Positions 42,701 to 57,415 of a stretch of 64,000 nt of DNA are shown in pieces (the first letter of the stretch is position 1; the number at the start of each line of letters is the position of its first letter). Source of the stretch: Branchiostoma floridae (lineage: Eukaryota; Chordata; Leptocardii; Amphioxiformes; Branchiostomatidae); NCBI RefSeq assembly GCF_000003815.2, contig NC_049980.1, positions 8,409,692-8,473,691 of the forward strand, in the 5' to 3' direction. Below the pieces are notes generated by a model. It was not told where the DNA came from, did no database searches, and worked only from the letters and a program-made list of their open reading frames with translations. The position numbers and the translations under genes are program-made.

Positions 42701-45700
42701 CGCCTGTCACGGCAACGGGTTGGGTGATGACATACGGTCGCGATTGTAGCTTAAGGTTTAAGTTCCGGCCTTGCACACTTGGTATGGTTGGATAGGTCAC
42801 TTAGTAAGAAATTGTAAGATGAAAACCGCAAAATATTTGAATACTTCCTTCTCGAGTTATTCTTGAGTATATGGGCTCTGTTTATATTTAGGTGCAACCG
42901 CTAGCTCCTTTTTTTGGAACACCGCCTGTCACGGCAACGGGTAGGGTGATGCCTTAATGTCGCGATTGTAGCCTAAGGTTTACGTTAAGGCCTGGCACAC
43001 TTGGTATGGTTGGATAGGTCTCTTAGTAAGGAATTGTAAGATGAACACCGCAAAATATTCGGATACTTCCTTCTCGAGTTATTCTTGAGTATATGGGCTC
43101 TGTTTAGGCGCAACCGCTAGCTCCTTTTTTTGGAACACAGTATGTGACGGAAACAGGTAGGGTGATGCCTTAATGTCGCGATTGTAGCCTAAGGTTTAAG
43201 TTCCGGCCTGGCACACTTGGTATGGTTGGATAGGTCCCTTAGTAAAGAATTGTAAGATGAAAACCGCAAAATATTCGGATACTTCCTTCTCGAATTCTTC
43301 TTGAGTATATGGGCTCTGTTTAGGCGCAACCGCTAGCTCCTTTTTTTGGAACACCGCCTGTCACGGCAACGGGTAGGGTGATGACATACGGTCGCGATTG
43401 TAGCATAAGGTTTAAGTTCCGGTCTTGCACACTTGGTATGGTTGGATAGGTCTCTTAGTAAGGAATTGTAAGATGAAAACCGCAAAATATTTTGATACTT
43501 CCTTCCCGAGTTATTCTCTAGTATATGGGCTCTGTTTAGGCGCAACCGCTAGCTCTTTTTTGGAGACACCGCCTGTCACGGCAACGGGTAGGGTGATGAC
43601 ATACGGTCGCGATTGTAGCTTAGGGTTTAAGTTCCGGCCTTGCACACTTGGTATGGCTGGATAGGTCCCTTAGTAAGGAATTGTAAGATGAAGATCGCAA
43701 AATATTCGAATACTTCCTTCTCGAGTTATCCTTGAGTATATGGGCTCTGTTTACGCGCAACCGCTAGCTCCTTTTTTTGGAACACCGCCTGTCACGGCAA
43801 CGGGTAGGGTGATACCTTAATGTCGCAATTGTAGCCTAAGGTTTAAGTTCCGGCCTGGCACACTTGGTATGGTGGGATAGGTCTCTTAGTAAGGAATTGT
43901 AAGATGAAAACCGCAAAATATGCGGATACTTCCTTCTCGAGTTATTCTTGAGTATATGGGCTCTGTTTAGGCGCAACCGCTAGCTCCTTTTTTTGGAACA
44001 CCGCCTGTCACGGCAACGGGTAGGGTGATAACATACGGTCGCGATTGTAGCTTAGGGTTTAAGTTCCGGCCTTGCACACTTGGTATGGTTGGATAGGTCA
44101 CTTAGTAAAGAATTGTAAGATGAAAACTGCACAATATTCGGATACTTCCTTCTCGAGTTATTCTTGAGTATATGGGCTCTGTTTAGGTGCAACCGCTAGC
44201 TCCTTTTTTTGGAACACCGCCTGTCACGGCAACGGGTAGGGTGATGACATACGGTCGCGATTGTAGCTTAAGGTTTAAGTTCCGGCCTTGCACACTTGGT
44301 ATGGTTGGATAGGTCACTTAGTAAGAAATTGTAAGATGAAAACCGCAAAATATTTGAATACTTCCTTCTCGAGTTATTCTTGAGTATATGGGCTCTGTTT
44401 ATATTTAGGTGCAACCGCTAGCTCCTTTTTTTGGAACACCGCCTGTCACGGCAACGGGTAGGGTGATGCCTTAATGTCGCGATTGTAGCCTAAGGTTTCC
44501 GTTACGGTACATTCTGCCAATTGGTATGGTTGGATAGGTCTCTTAGTAAGGAATTGTAAGATGAACATCGCAAAATATTCGGATACTTCCTTCTCGAGTT
44601 ATTCTTGAGTATATGGGCTCTGTTTAGGCGCAACCGCTAGCTCCTTTTTTTGGAACACAGTATGTGACGGAAACAGGTAGGGTGATGCCTTAATGTCGCG
44701 ATTGTAGCCTAAGGTTTAAGTTCCGGCCTGGCACACTTGGTATGGTTGGATAGGTCCCTTAGTAAAGAATTGTAAGATGAAAACCGCAAAATATTCGGAT
44801 ACTTCCTTCTCGAGTTATTCTTGAGTATATGGGCTCTGTTTAGGCGCAACCGCTAGCTCCTTTTTTTGGAACACCGCCTGTCACGGCAACGGGTAGGGTG
44901 ATGACATACGGTCGCGATTGTAGCTTAGGGTTTAAGTTCCGGCCTTGCACACTTGGTATGGTTGGATAGGTCACTTAGTAAGGAATTGTAAGATGAAAAC
45001 TGCACAATATTCGGATACTTCCTTCTCGAGTTATTCTTGAGTATATGGGCTCTGTTTAGGCGCAACCGCTAGCTCCTTTTTTTGGAACACCGCCTGTCAC
45101 GGCAACGGGTAGGGTGATGACATACGGTCGCGATTGTAGCTTAAGGTTTAAGTTCCGGCCTTGCACACTTGGTATGGTTGGATAGGTCACTTAGTAAGAA
45201 ATTGTAAGATGAAAACCGCAAAATATTTGAATACTTCCTTCTCGAGTTATTCTTGAGTATATGGGCTCTGTTTATATTTAGGTGCAACCGCTAGCTCCTT
45301 TTTTTGGAACACCGCCTGAGACGGCAACGGGTAGGGTGATGCCTTAATGTCGCGATTGTAGCCTAAGGTTTACGTTCCGGCCTGGCACACTTGGTATGGT
45401 TGGATAGGTCTCTTAGTAAGGAATATTAAGATGAACACCGCAAAATATTCGGATACTTCCTTCTCGAGTTATTCTTGAGTATATGGGCTCTGTTTAGGCG
45501 CAACCGCTAGCTCCTTTTTTTGGAACACAGTATGTGACGGAAACAGGTAGGGTGATGCCTTAATGTCGCGATTGTAGCCTAAGGTTTAAGTTCCGGCCTG
45601 GCACATTTGGTATGGTTGGATAGGTCCCTTAGTAAAGAATTGTAAGATGAAAACCGCAAAATATTCGGATACTTCCTTCTCGAATTATTCTTGAGTATAT

Positions 45701-46883
45701 GGGCTCTGTTTAGGCGCAACCGCTAGCTCCTTTTTTTGGAACACCGCCTGTCACGGCAACGGGTAGGGTGATGACATACGGTCGCGATTGTAGCCTAAGG
45801 TTTAAGTTCCGGCCTGGCACATTTGGTATGGTTGGATAGGTCTCTTAGTAAGGAATTGTAAGATGAAAACCGCAAAATATTCGGATACTTCCTTCTCGAG
45901 TTATTCTTGAGTATATGGGCTCTGTTTAGGCGCAACCGCTAGCTTTTTTTTGGAACACCGCCTGTCACGGCAACGGGTAGGGTGATACCTTAATGTCGCG
46001 ATTGTAGCTTAAGGTTTAAGTTCCGGCCTGGCACACTTGGTACTGGTTGGATAGGTCCCTTAGTAAGAAATTGTAAGATGAAAACCGCAAAAATCCCAAC
46101 TAGTAATGCGACATGCTATTTTTGAGTATATGGGCTCTGTTTATATTTAGGCGCAACCGCTAGCTTTTTTTTGGAACACCGCCTGTCACGGCAACGGTTA
46201 GGGTGATACCTTAATGTCGCGATTGTAGCTTAAGGTTTAGGTTCCGGCCTGGCACACTTGGTATGGTTGGATAGGTCACTTAGTTAAGAATTGTAAGATG
46301 AAAACCGCAAAATATTCGGATACTTCCTTCTCGAGTTATTCTTGAGTATATGGGCTCTGTTTAGGCGCAACCGCTTACTCCTTTTTTTGGAACAACGCCT
46401 GTCACGGCAACGGGTTGGGTGATGACATACGGTCGCGATTGTAGCTTAAGGTTTAAGTTCCGGCCTTGCACACTTGGTATGGTTGGATAGGTCACTTAGT
46501 AAGGAATTGTAAGATGAAAACCGCAAAATATTTGAATACTTCCTTCTCGAGTTATTCTTGAGTATATGGGCTCTGTTTATATTTAGGCGCAACCGCTAGC
46601 TTTTTTTTTGGAACACCGCCTGTCACGGCAACGGTTAGGGTGATACCTTAATGTCGCGATTGTAGCTTAAGGTTTAGGTTCCGGCCTTGCACACTTGGTA
46701 TGGTTGGATAGGACTGTTAGTAAGGAATTGTAAAATGAAAACCGCAAAATATTCGGATACTTCCTTCTCGAGTTATTCTTGAGTATATGGGCTCTGTTTA
46801 GGCGCAACCGCTAGCTTTTATTGGAACACCGCCTGTCACGGCAACGGGTAGAATGATACCTTAATGTCGCGATTGTAGCTTAA

Positions 46884-47856
46884 CCCTCAAACACCCGAGT
46901 GGGGTCCATTTGGACCCCAGGCGTACATTTTGAAGTGCCATTTGAAGATTTTTACTCTGAAGAAAAAATCCTTCCGTGACTTTGTCAGTCAATATGTCTT
47001 ATACCTTCTCCTTAGTTTTCACAAAGATTGGTACAATAATGTGGAAATTATAAAGAAAGTTTGTGTTCAGTCCCTCTGGGGTCCAAACGGACCCCAGCAA
47101 AAATGTGCAGTTTATGAAACAAACTTTGGCGGGTAACTCCTGAACCACTTACAGTATGACTACCAAACGTTCAGACAATAAAAAGAATGTAAACCTAAAT
47201 CGTCACAAAAATTTCTATGTCATCAACATGTAATGTGACGACATTATGACGTCATTTGCCTAATCACGGCGGCCATCTTCGATTTTGACCAATGACGTCA
47301 TGAAATTAGCATAAATTATAAATTTTAAGTCATGAAAATTACATTGAATTTGATAGAATTTAATTGTTGTCAGAAAACAGGTGTAGTTTACCAAGAAAAC
47401 CTCGTTTAAATTGAAATTGTCAAATTTTGGCAAAAATATGCCTGTTAGAATATGGTTGCCATGGCAACTCCCAAAAATGATAAACCTACTTTATTGACCA
47501 AAAACTTTTGCAAACAATATTTTGTGATAAATTACAAAGTTTCGTAGCTTTAGCTCTAGCCGTTCATGAGTAATGCGACATAAATGTTGCCGAGGGCCTC
47601 AAAATTCCCCTATCTGGTCGGAATAGGTTTATCGCAAAACGTGGTCCTTCTGAACCTTTGCATAAATTATGACATATGAGTTGGAATTAGCAACACCTTA
47701 ACATCTCAAAATCTTCCTCTTACATTGACGAAGCAATGTATATACAATGATCGCCGATAAGAAATGGTACTGAGATTTTATGAACAAAACATTTTGGGGT
47801 CCGTTTGGACCCCACTCGGTCATTTTAGTCGCAAAAAAAGGTCGGGTGCTTGAGGG
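46884..47856. mobile_element. piggyBac-like non-autonomous element in the satellite
   Basis: 973 bp flanked by TTAA on both sides (46880-46883 and 47857-47860); the empty site GCTTAAGG is the normal satellite sequence. Termini are CCCTCAAACACCCGA and, inverted, CCCTCAAGCACCCGA (14 of 15 match). Three 18-bp near-palindromes GGGGTCC-N4-GGACCCC lie at about 46901, 47078 and 47797, two of them subterminal. No transposase; one 68-codon frame at 46930-47136 has no known domain. TTAA duplication and CCC...GGG ends are the marks of the piggyBac superfamily. Confidence 0.9.
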
Positions 47857-48554
47857 TTAAGGTTTAAGTTCCGGCCTGGCACACTTGGTATGGTTGGATA
47901 GGTCCCTTAGTAAGAAATTGTAAGATGAAAACCGCAAAATATTCGGATACTTCCTTCTCGAGTTATTCTTGAGTATATGGGCTCTGTTTAGGCGCAACCG
48001 CTTACTCCTTTTTTTGGAACAACGCCTGTCACGGCAACGGGTTGGGTGATGACATACGGTCGCGATTGTAGCTTAAGGTTTAAGTTCCGGCCTTGCACAC
48101 TTGGTATGGTTGGATAGGTCCCTTAGTAAGGAATTGTAAGATGAAAACCGCAAAATATTCGAATACTTCCTTCTCGAGTTATCCTTGAGTATATGGGCTC
48201 TGTTTACGCGCAACCGCTAGCTCCTTTTTATGGAACACCGCCTGTCACGGCAACGGGTAGGGTGATACCTTAATGTCGCAATTGTAGCCTAAGGTTTAAG
48301 TTCCGGCCTGGCACACTTGGTATGGTTGGATAGGTCTCTTAGTAAGGAATTGTAAGATGAAAACCGCAAAATATGCGGATACTTCCTTCCCGAGTTATTC
48401 TTGAGTATATGGGCTCTGTTTAGGCGCAACCGCTAGCTCCTTTTTTTGGAACACCGCCTGTCACGGCAACGGGTAGGGTGATAACATACGGTCGCGATTG
48501 TAGCTTAGGGTTTAAGTTCCGGCCTTGCACACTTGGTATGGTTGGATAGGTCAC

Positions 48555-49284
48555 NNNNNNNNNNNNNNNNNNNNNNNNNNNNNNNNNNNNNNNNNNNNNN
48601 NNNNNNNNNNNNNNNNNNNNNNNNNNNNNNNNNNNNNNNNNNNNNNNNNNNNNNNNNNNNNNNNNNNNNNNNNNNNNNNNNNNNNNNNNNNNNNNNNNNN
48701 NNNNNNNNNNNNNNNNNNNNNNNNNNNNNNNNNNNNNNNNNNNNNNNNNNNNNNNNNNNNNNNNNNNNNNNNNNNNNNNNNNNNNNNNNNNNNNNNNNNN
48801 NNNNNNNNNNNNNNNNNNNNNNNNNNNNNNNNNNNNNNNNNNNNNNNNNNNNNNNNNNNNNNNNNNNNNNNNNNNNNNNNNNNNNNNNNNNNNNNNNNNN
48901 NNNNNNNNNNNNNNNNNNNNNNNNNNNNNNNNNNNNNNNNNNNNNNNNNNNNNNNNNNNNNNNNNNNNNNNNNNNNNNNNNNNNNNNNNNNNNNNNNNNN
49001 NNNNNNNNNNNNNNNNNNNNNNNNNNNNNNNNNNNNNNNNNNNNNNNNNNNNNNNNNNNNNNNNNNNNNNNNNNNNNNNNNNNNNNNNNNNNNNNNNNNN
49101 NNNNNNNNNNNNNNNNNNNNNNNNNNNNNNNNNNNNNNNNNNNNNNNNNNNNNNNNNNNNNNNNNNNNNNNNNNNNNNNNNNNNNNNNNNNNNNNNNNNN
49201 NNNNNNNNNNNNNNNNNNNNNNNNNNNNNNNNNNNNNNNNNNNNNNNNNNNNNNNNNNNNNNNNNNNNNNNNNNNNNNNNNNNN
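48555..49284. other. assembly gap (730 N)
   Basis: Within the satellite. Confidence 1.
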
Positions 49285-52117
49285 ACCACTTACTCCTTTT
49301 TTTGGAACAACGACTGTCACGGCAACGGGTAGGGTGATGACATACGGTCGCGATTGTAGCTTAAGGTTTAAGTTCCGGCCTTGCACACTTGGTATGGTTG
49401 GATAGGTCACTTAGTAAGAAATTTTAAGATGAAAACCGCTAAATATTTGAATACTTCCTTCTCGAGTTATTCTTGAGTATATGGGCTCTGTTTATATCTA
49501 GGTGCAACCGCTAGCTCCTTTTTTTGGAACACCGCATGAGACGGCAACGGGTAGGGTGATGCCTTAATGTCGCGATTGTAGCCTAAGGTTTACGTTCCGG
49601 CCTGGCACACTTGGTATGGTTGGATAGGTCTCTTAGTAAGGAATAGTAAGATGAACACCGCAAAATATTCGGATACTTCCTTCTCGAGTTATTCTTGAGT
49701 ATATGGGCTCTGTTTAGGCGCAACCGCTAGCTCCTTTTTTTGGAACACAGTATGTGACGCAAACAGGTAGGGTGATGCCTTAATGTCGCGATTGTAGCCT
49801 AAGGTTTAAGTTCCGGCCTGGCACACTTGGTATGGTTGGATAGGTCCCTTAGTAAAGAATTGTAAGATGAAAACCGCAAAATATTCGGATACTTCCTTCT
49901 CGAATTATTCTTGAGTATATGGGCTCTGTTTAGGCGCAACCGCTAGCTCCTTTTTTTGGAACACCGCCTGTCACGGCAACGGGTAGGGTGATGACATACG
50001 GTCGCGATTGTAGCCTAAGGTTTAAGTTCCGGCCTGGCACACTTGGTATGGTTGGATAGGTCTCTTAGTAAGGAATTGTAAGATGAAAACCGCAAAATAT
50101 TCGGATACTTCCTTCTCGAGTTATTCTTGAGTATATGGGCTCTGTTTAGGCGCAACCGCTAGCTTTTTTTTGGAACACCGCCTGTCACGGCAACGGGTAG
50201 GGTGATACCTTAATGTCGCGATTGTAGCTTAAGGTTTAAGTTCCGGCCTGGCACACTTGGTATGGTTGGATAGGTCCCTTAGTAAGGAATTGTAAGATGA
50301 AAACCGCAAAATATTTGAATACTTCCTTCTCGAGTTATTTTTGAGTATATGGGCTCTGTTTATATTTAGGCGCAACCGCTAGCTTTTTTTTGGAACACCG
50401 CCTGTCACGGCAACGGTTAGGGTGATACCTTAATGTCGCGATTGTAGCTTAAGGTTTAGGTTCCGGCCTGGCACACTTCCTATGGTTGGATAGGACTGTT
50501 AGTAAGGAATTGTAAGATGAAGACCGCAAAATATTCGAATACTTCCTTCTCGAGTTATTCTTGAGTATATGGGCTCTGTTTAGGCGCAACCACTAGCTTT
50601 TTTTTGGAACACCGCCTGTCACGGCAACGGGTAGGGTTATACCTTAATATCGCGATTGTAGCTTAAGGTTTAAGTTCCGGCCTGGCTCACTTGGTATGGT
50701 TGGATAGGTCTCTTAGTAAGGAATTGTAAGATGAAAACCGCAAAATATTCGGATACTTCCTTCTCGAGTTATTCTTGAGTGTATGGGCTCTGTTTAGGCG
50801 CAACCGCTAGCTCCTTTTTTGGGACACCGCCTGTCACGGAAACGGGTAGGGCGATGCCTTTATGTCGCCATTGTAGCCAAAGGTTTAAGTTCCGGCCTGG
50901 CACACTTGGTATGGTTGGATAGGTCCCTTAGTAAGAAATTGTAAGATGAAAACCGCAAAATATTCGGATACTTCCTTCTCGAGTTATTCTTGAGTATATG
51001 GGCTCTGTTTAGGCGCAACCGCTAGCTCCTTTTTTTGGAACACCGCCTGTTACGTCAACGGGTAGGGTGATGACATACGGTTGCGATCGTAGCATAAGGT
51101 TTAAGTTCCGGTCTTGCACACTTGGTATGGTTGGATAGGTCCCTTAGTAAGGAATTGTAAGATGAAAACCGCAAAATATTCGGATACTTCCTTCCCGAGT
51201 TATTCTTGAGTATATGGGCTCTGTTTAGGCGCAACCGCTAGCTCTTTTTTGGAGACACCGCCAGTCACGGCAATGGATAGGGTGATGACATACGGTCGCG
51301 ATTGTAGCATAAGGTTTAAGTTCCGGCCTGGCACACTTGGTATGGTTGGATAGGTTTCTTAGTAAGAAATTGTAAGATGAAAACCGCAAAATATTCGGAT
51401 ACTTCCTTCTCGAGTTATTCTTGAGTATATGGGCTCTGTTTAGGCGCAACCGCTAGCTTTTTTTTGGAACACCGCCTGTCACGGCAACGGGTAGGGTTAT
51501 ACCTTAATATCGCGATTGTAGCTTAAGGTTTAAGTTCCGGCCTGGCTCACTTGGTATGGTTGGATAGGTCCTTTAGTAAGGAATTGTAAGATGAAAACCG
51601 CAAAATATTCGGATACTTCCTTCTCGAGTTATTCTTGAGTGTATGGGCTCTGTTTAGGCGCAACCGCTAGCTCCTTTTTTGGGACACCGCCTGTCACGGA
51701 AACGGGTAGGGCGATGCCTTTATGTCGCCATTGTAGCCAAAGGTTTAAGTTCCGGCCTGGCACACTTGGTATGGTTGGATAGGTCCCTTAGTAAGAAATT
51801 GTAAGATGAAACCCGCAAAATATTCGGATACTTCCTTCTCGAGTTATTCTTGAGTATATGGGCTCTGTTTAGGCGCACCCGCTAGCTCCTTTTTTTGGAA
51901 CACCGCCTGTCAAGGAAACGGGTAGGGTGATACCTTAATGTCGCGATTGTAGCTTAAGGTTTAGCTTCCGGCCTGGCACACTTGGTATGGTTGGATAGGT
52001 CACTTAATAAGGAATTGTAAGATGAAAACCGCAAAATATTCGGATACTTCCTTCTCGAGTTATTCTTGAGTATATGGGCTCCGTTTAGGCGCAACCACTT
52101 ACTCCTTTTTTTGGAAC

Positions 52118-52598
52118 NNNNNNNNNNNNNNNNNNNNNNNNNNNNNNNNNNNNNNNNNNNNNNNNNNNNNNNNNNNNNNNNNNNNNNNNNNNNNNNNNNN
52201 NNNNNNNNNNNNNNNNNNNNNNNNNNNNNNNNNNNNNNNNNNNNNNNNNNNNNNNNNNNNNNNNNNNNNNNNNNNNNNNNNNNNNNNNNNNNNNNNNNNN
52301 NNNNNNNNNNNNNNNNNNNNNNNNNNNNNNNNNNNNNNNNNNNNNNNNNNNNNNNNNNNNNNNNNNNNNNNNNNNNNNNNNNNNNNNNNNNNNNNNNNNN
52401 NNNNNNNNNNNNNNNNNNNNNNNNNNNNNNNNNNNNNNNNNNNNNNNNNNNNNNNNNNNNNNNNNNNNNNNNNNNNNNNNNNNNNNNNNNNNNNNNNNNN
52501 NNNNNNNNNNNNNNNNNNNNNNNNNNNNNNNNNNNNNNNNNNNNNNNNNNNNNNNNNNNNNNNNNNNNNNNNNNNNNNNNNNNNNNNNNNNNNNNNNN
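52118..52598. other. assembly gap (481 N)
   Basis: Within the satellite. Confidence 1.
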
Positions 52599-55500
52599 TA
52601 GCTTAGGGTTTAAGTTCCGGCCTGGCACACTTGGTATGGTTGGATAGGTCTCTTAGTAAGGAATTGTAAGATGAAAACCGCAAAATATTCGGATACTTCC
52701 TTCTCGAGTTATTCTTGAGTATATGGGCTCTGTTTAGGCGCAACCGCTAGCTCCTTTTTTTTGGAACACCGCCTGTCACGGCAATGGGTAGGGTGATGAC
52801 ATACGGTCGCGATTGTAGCATAAGGTTTAAGTTCCGGTCTTGCACACTTGGTATGGTTGGATAGGTCTCTTAGTAAGGAATTGTAAGATGAAAACCGCAA
52901 AATATTTTGATACTTCCTTCCCGAGTTATTCTTGAGTATATGGGCTCTGTTTAGGCGCAACCGCTAGCTCTTTTTTGGAGACACCGCCTGTCCCGGCAAC
53001 GGATAGGGTGATGACAACGGTCGCGATTGTAGCATGAGGTTTAAGTTCCGTCCTGGCAGACTTGGTATGGTTGGATAGGTCACTTAGTAAAGAATTGTAA
53101 GATGAAAATTGCACAATATTCGGATACTTTCTTCTCGAGTTATTCTTGAGTATATGGGCTCTGTTTAGGCGCAGCCGCTAGCTCCTTTTTTTGGAACACC
53201 GCCTGTCACGGCAACGGGTAGGGTGATGACATACGGTCGCGATTGTGGCTTAAGGTTTAAGTTCCGGCCTGGTACACTTGTTATGGTTGATTAGGTCCCT
53301 TAGTAAGAAATTGTAAGATGAAAACCGCAAAATATTCGGATACTTCCTTCTCGAGTTATTCTTGAGTATATGGGCTCTGTTTATATTTAGGTGCAACCGC
53401 TAGCTCCTTTTTTTGGAACACCGCCTGTCACGGCAACGGGTAGGGTGATGCCTTAATGTCGCAATTGTAGCTTAAGGTTTAAGTTCCGGCCTGGCACACT
53501 TGGTATGGTTGGATAGGTCCCTTAGTAAGGAATTGTAAGATGAAAACCGCAAAATATTCGGATACTTTCTTCTCGAGTTATTCTTGAGTATATGGGCTCT
53601 GTTTAGGCGCAACCGCTAGCTCCTTTTTTTATGAACACCGCCTGTCACGGCAACGGGTAGGGTGATACCTTAATGTCGCGATTGTAGCTTAAGGTTTAAG
53701 TTCCGGCCTGACACATTTGGTATGGTTGGATAGGTCTCTTAGTAAGGAATTGTAAGGTGAAAACCGCAAAATATTCGGATACTTCCTTCTCGAGTTATTC
53801 TTGAGTATATGGGCTCTGTTTAGGCGCAACCGCTAGCTCCTTTTTTGGAACACCGCCTGTCACGGCAACGGGTAGGTCGATGCCTTTATGTCGCGATTGT
53901 AGCTTAAGGTTTAAGTTCCAGCCTGGCACACTTGGTATGGTTGGATAGGTCCCTTAGTAAGTAAGGAATTGTAAGATGAAAACCGCAAAATATTTGGATA
54001 CTTCCTTCTCGAGTTATTCTTGAGTATATGGGCTCTGTTTAGGCGCAACCACTTACTCCTTTTTTTGGAACACCGCCTGTTACGTTAACGGGTAGGGTGA
54101 TGACATACGGTTGCGATCGTAGCATAAGGTTTAAGTTCCGGCCTGGCACACTTGGTATGGTTGGATAGGTCCCTTAATAAGGAATTGTAAGATGAAAACC
54201 GCAAAATATTCGGATACTTCCTTCCCGAGTTATTCTTGAGTATATGGGCTCTGTTTAGGCGCAACCGCTCGCCAGTTATTCGTAGAACACCGCCTGTTAC
54301 GTTAACGGGTAGGGTGATGACATACGGTTGCGATCGTAGCATAAGGTTTAAGTTCCGGCCTGGCACACTTGGTATGGTTGGATAGGTCCCTTAATAAGGA
54401 ATTGTAAGATGAAAACCGCAAAATATTCGGATACTTCCTTCCCGAGTTATTCTTGAGTATATGGGCTCTGTTTAGGCGCAACCGCTAGCTCCTTTTTTTG
54501 GAACACCGCCTGTCACGGCAACAGGTAGGGTGATGCCTTAATGTCGCCATTGTAGCTTAGGGTTTAAGTTCCGGCCTAGCACACTTGGTATGGTTGGATA
54601 GGTCCTTTAGTAAGGAATTGTAAGATGAAAACCGCAAAATATTCGAATACTTCCTTCTCGAGTTATTCTTGAGTATATGGACTCTGTTTAGGCGCAACCG
54701 CTAGCTCCTTTTTTTGGAACACTGCCTGTTACGTCAACGGGTAGAGTGATGACATACGGTTGCGATCGTAGCATAAGGTTTAAGTTCCGGCCTGGCACAC
54801 TTGGTATGGTTGGATAGGTCACTTAGTAGAAAATTGTAAGATGAAAACCGCAAAATATTTGGATACTTCCTTCTCGAGTTATTCTTGAGTATATGGGCTC
54901 TGTTTAGGCGCAACCGCTAGCTCCTTTTTTTGGAACACCGCCTGTCACGGCAACGGGTAGGGTGATAACATACGGTTGCGATTGTAGCTTAAGGTTTAAG
55001 TTCCGGCCTGGTACACTTGGTATGGTTGGATAGGTCCCTTTGTAAGGAATCGTAAGATGAAAACTGCAAAATATTCGGATACTTCCTTCTCGAGTTATTC
55101 TTGAGTATATGGGCTCTGTTTAGGCACAATCGCTAGCTCCTTTTTTTGGAACACCGCCTGTCACGGCAACGGGTAGGGTGATGACATACGGTCAAGATTG
55201 TAGCTTAAGGTTTAAGTACCGGCCTGGCTCACTTGGTATGGTTGGATAGGTCCCTTAGTAGAAAATTGTTAGATGAAAACCGCAAAATATTCAGATACTT
55301 CCTTCTCGAGTTATTCTTGAGTATATGGGCTCTGTTTAGGCGCAACCGCTAGCTCCTTTTTTTGGAACACCGCCTGTCACGGCAACGGGTAGGGTGATAA
55401 CATACGGTTGCGATTGTAGCTTAAGGTTTAAGTTCCGGCCTGGCACACTTGGTATGGTTGGATAGGTCCCTTAGTAAGGAATCGTAAGATGAAAACTGCA

Positions 55501-57315
55501 AAATATTCGGATACTTCCCTATCGAGTTATTCTTGAGTATATGGGCTCTGTTTAGGCGCAACCGCTAGCTTTTTTTTGGAACACCGCCTGTCACGGCAAC
55601 GGGTAGGGTTATACCTTAATGTCGCGATTGTAGCTTAAGGTTTAGGTTCCGGCCTGGCACACTTGGTATGGTTGGATAGGTCCCTTAATAAGGAATTGTA
55701 AGATGAAAACCGCAAAATATTCGGATACTTCCTTCTCGAGTTATTCTTGAGTATATGGGCTCTGTTTAGGCGCAACCACTTACTCCTTTTTTTGGAACAA
55801 TGCCTGTCACGGCAACGGGTAGGGTGATGACATACGGTCGCGATTGTAGCTTAAGGTTTAAGTTCCGGCCTAGCACACTTGGTATGGTTGGATAGGTCAC
55901 TTAGTAAGGAATTGTAAGATGAAAACCGCAAAATATTTGAATACTTCCTTCTCGAGTTATTCTTGAGTATATGGGCTCTGTTTAGGCGCAACCGCCAGCT
56001 TTTTTTTTGAACACCGCCTGTCACGGAAACGGGTAGGGTGAAACCTTAATGTTGCGATTGTAGCTTAAGGTTTAAGTTCCGGCCTGGCACACTTGGTATG
56101 GTTGGATAGGTCCCTTAATAAGGAATTGTAAGATGAAAACCGCAAAATATTCGGATACTTCCTTCCCGAGTTATTCTTGAGTATATGGGCTCTGTTTAGG
56201 CGCAACCGCTAGCTCTTTGTTGGAGACACCGCCTGTCACGGCAACGGATAGGGTGATGACATACGGTCGCGATTGTAGCATAAGGTTTAAGTTCCGGCCT
56301 GGCACACTTGGTATGGTTGGATAGGTCTCTTAGTAAGAAATTGTAAGATGAAAACCGCAAAATATTTGGATACTTCCTTCTCGAGTTATTCTTGAGTATA
56401 TGGGCTCTGTTTAGGCACAACCGCTAGCTTTTTTTTGGAACACCGCCTGTCACGGCAACGGGTAGGGTGATACCTTAATATCGCGATTGTAGCTTAAGGT
56501 TTAAGTTTCGGCCTGGCACACTTGGTATGGTTGGATAGGTTTCTTAGTAAGAAATTGTAAGATGAAAACCGCAAAATATTCGGATACTTCCTTCTCGAGT
56601 TATTCTTGAGTATATGGGCTCTGTTTAGGCGCAACCGCTAGCTCCTTTTTTTGGAACACCGCCTGTTACGTCAACGGGTAGGGTGATGACATACGGTTGC
56701 GATCGTAGCATAAGGTTTAAGTTCCGGTCTTGCACACTTGGTATGGTTGGATAGGTCCCTTAGTAAGGAATTGTAAGATGAAAACCGCAAAATATTCGGA
56801 TACTTCCTTCCCGAGTTATTCTTGAGTATATGGGCTCTGTTTAGGCGCAACCGCTAGCTCTTTTTTGGAGACACCGCCAGTCACGGCAATGGATAGGGTG
56901 ATGACATACGGTCGCGATTGTAGCATAAGGTTTAAGTTCCGGCCTGGCACACTTGGTATGGTTGGATAGGTTTCTTAGTAAGAAATTGTAAGATGAAAAC
57001 CGCAAAATATTCGGATACTTCCTTCTCGAGTTATTCTTGAGTATATGGGCTCTGTTTAGGCGCAACCGCTAGCTCCTTTTTTGGAACACCGCCTGTCACG
57101 GAAACGGGTAGGGCGATGCCTTTATGTCGCCATTGTAGCCAAAGGTTTAAGTTCCGGCCTGGCACACTTGGTATGGTTGGATAGGTCCCTTAGTAAGAAA
57201 TTGTAAGATGAAAACCGCAAAATATTCGGATACTTCCTTCTCGAGTTATTCTTGAGTATATGGGCTCTGTTTAGGCGCAACCGCTAGCTCCTTTTTTGGA
57301 ACACCGCCTGTCACG

Positions 57316-57415
57316 NNNNNNNNNNNNNNNNNNNNNNNNNNNNNNNNNNNNNNNNNNNNNNNNNNNNNNNNNNNNNNNNNNNNNNNNNNNNNNNNNNNNN
57401 NNNNNNNNNNNNNNN
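57316..57415. other. assembly gap (100 N, placeholder length)
   Basis: Exactly 100 N in the satellite, probably of unknown true length. Confidence 1.
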
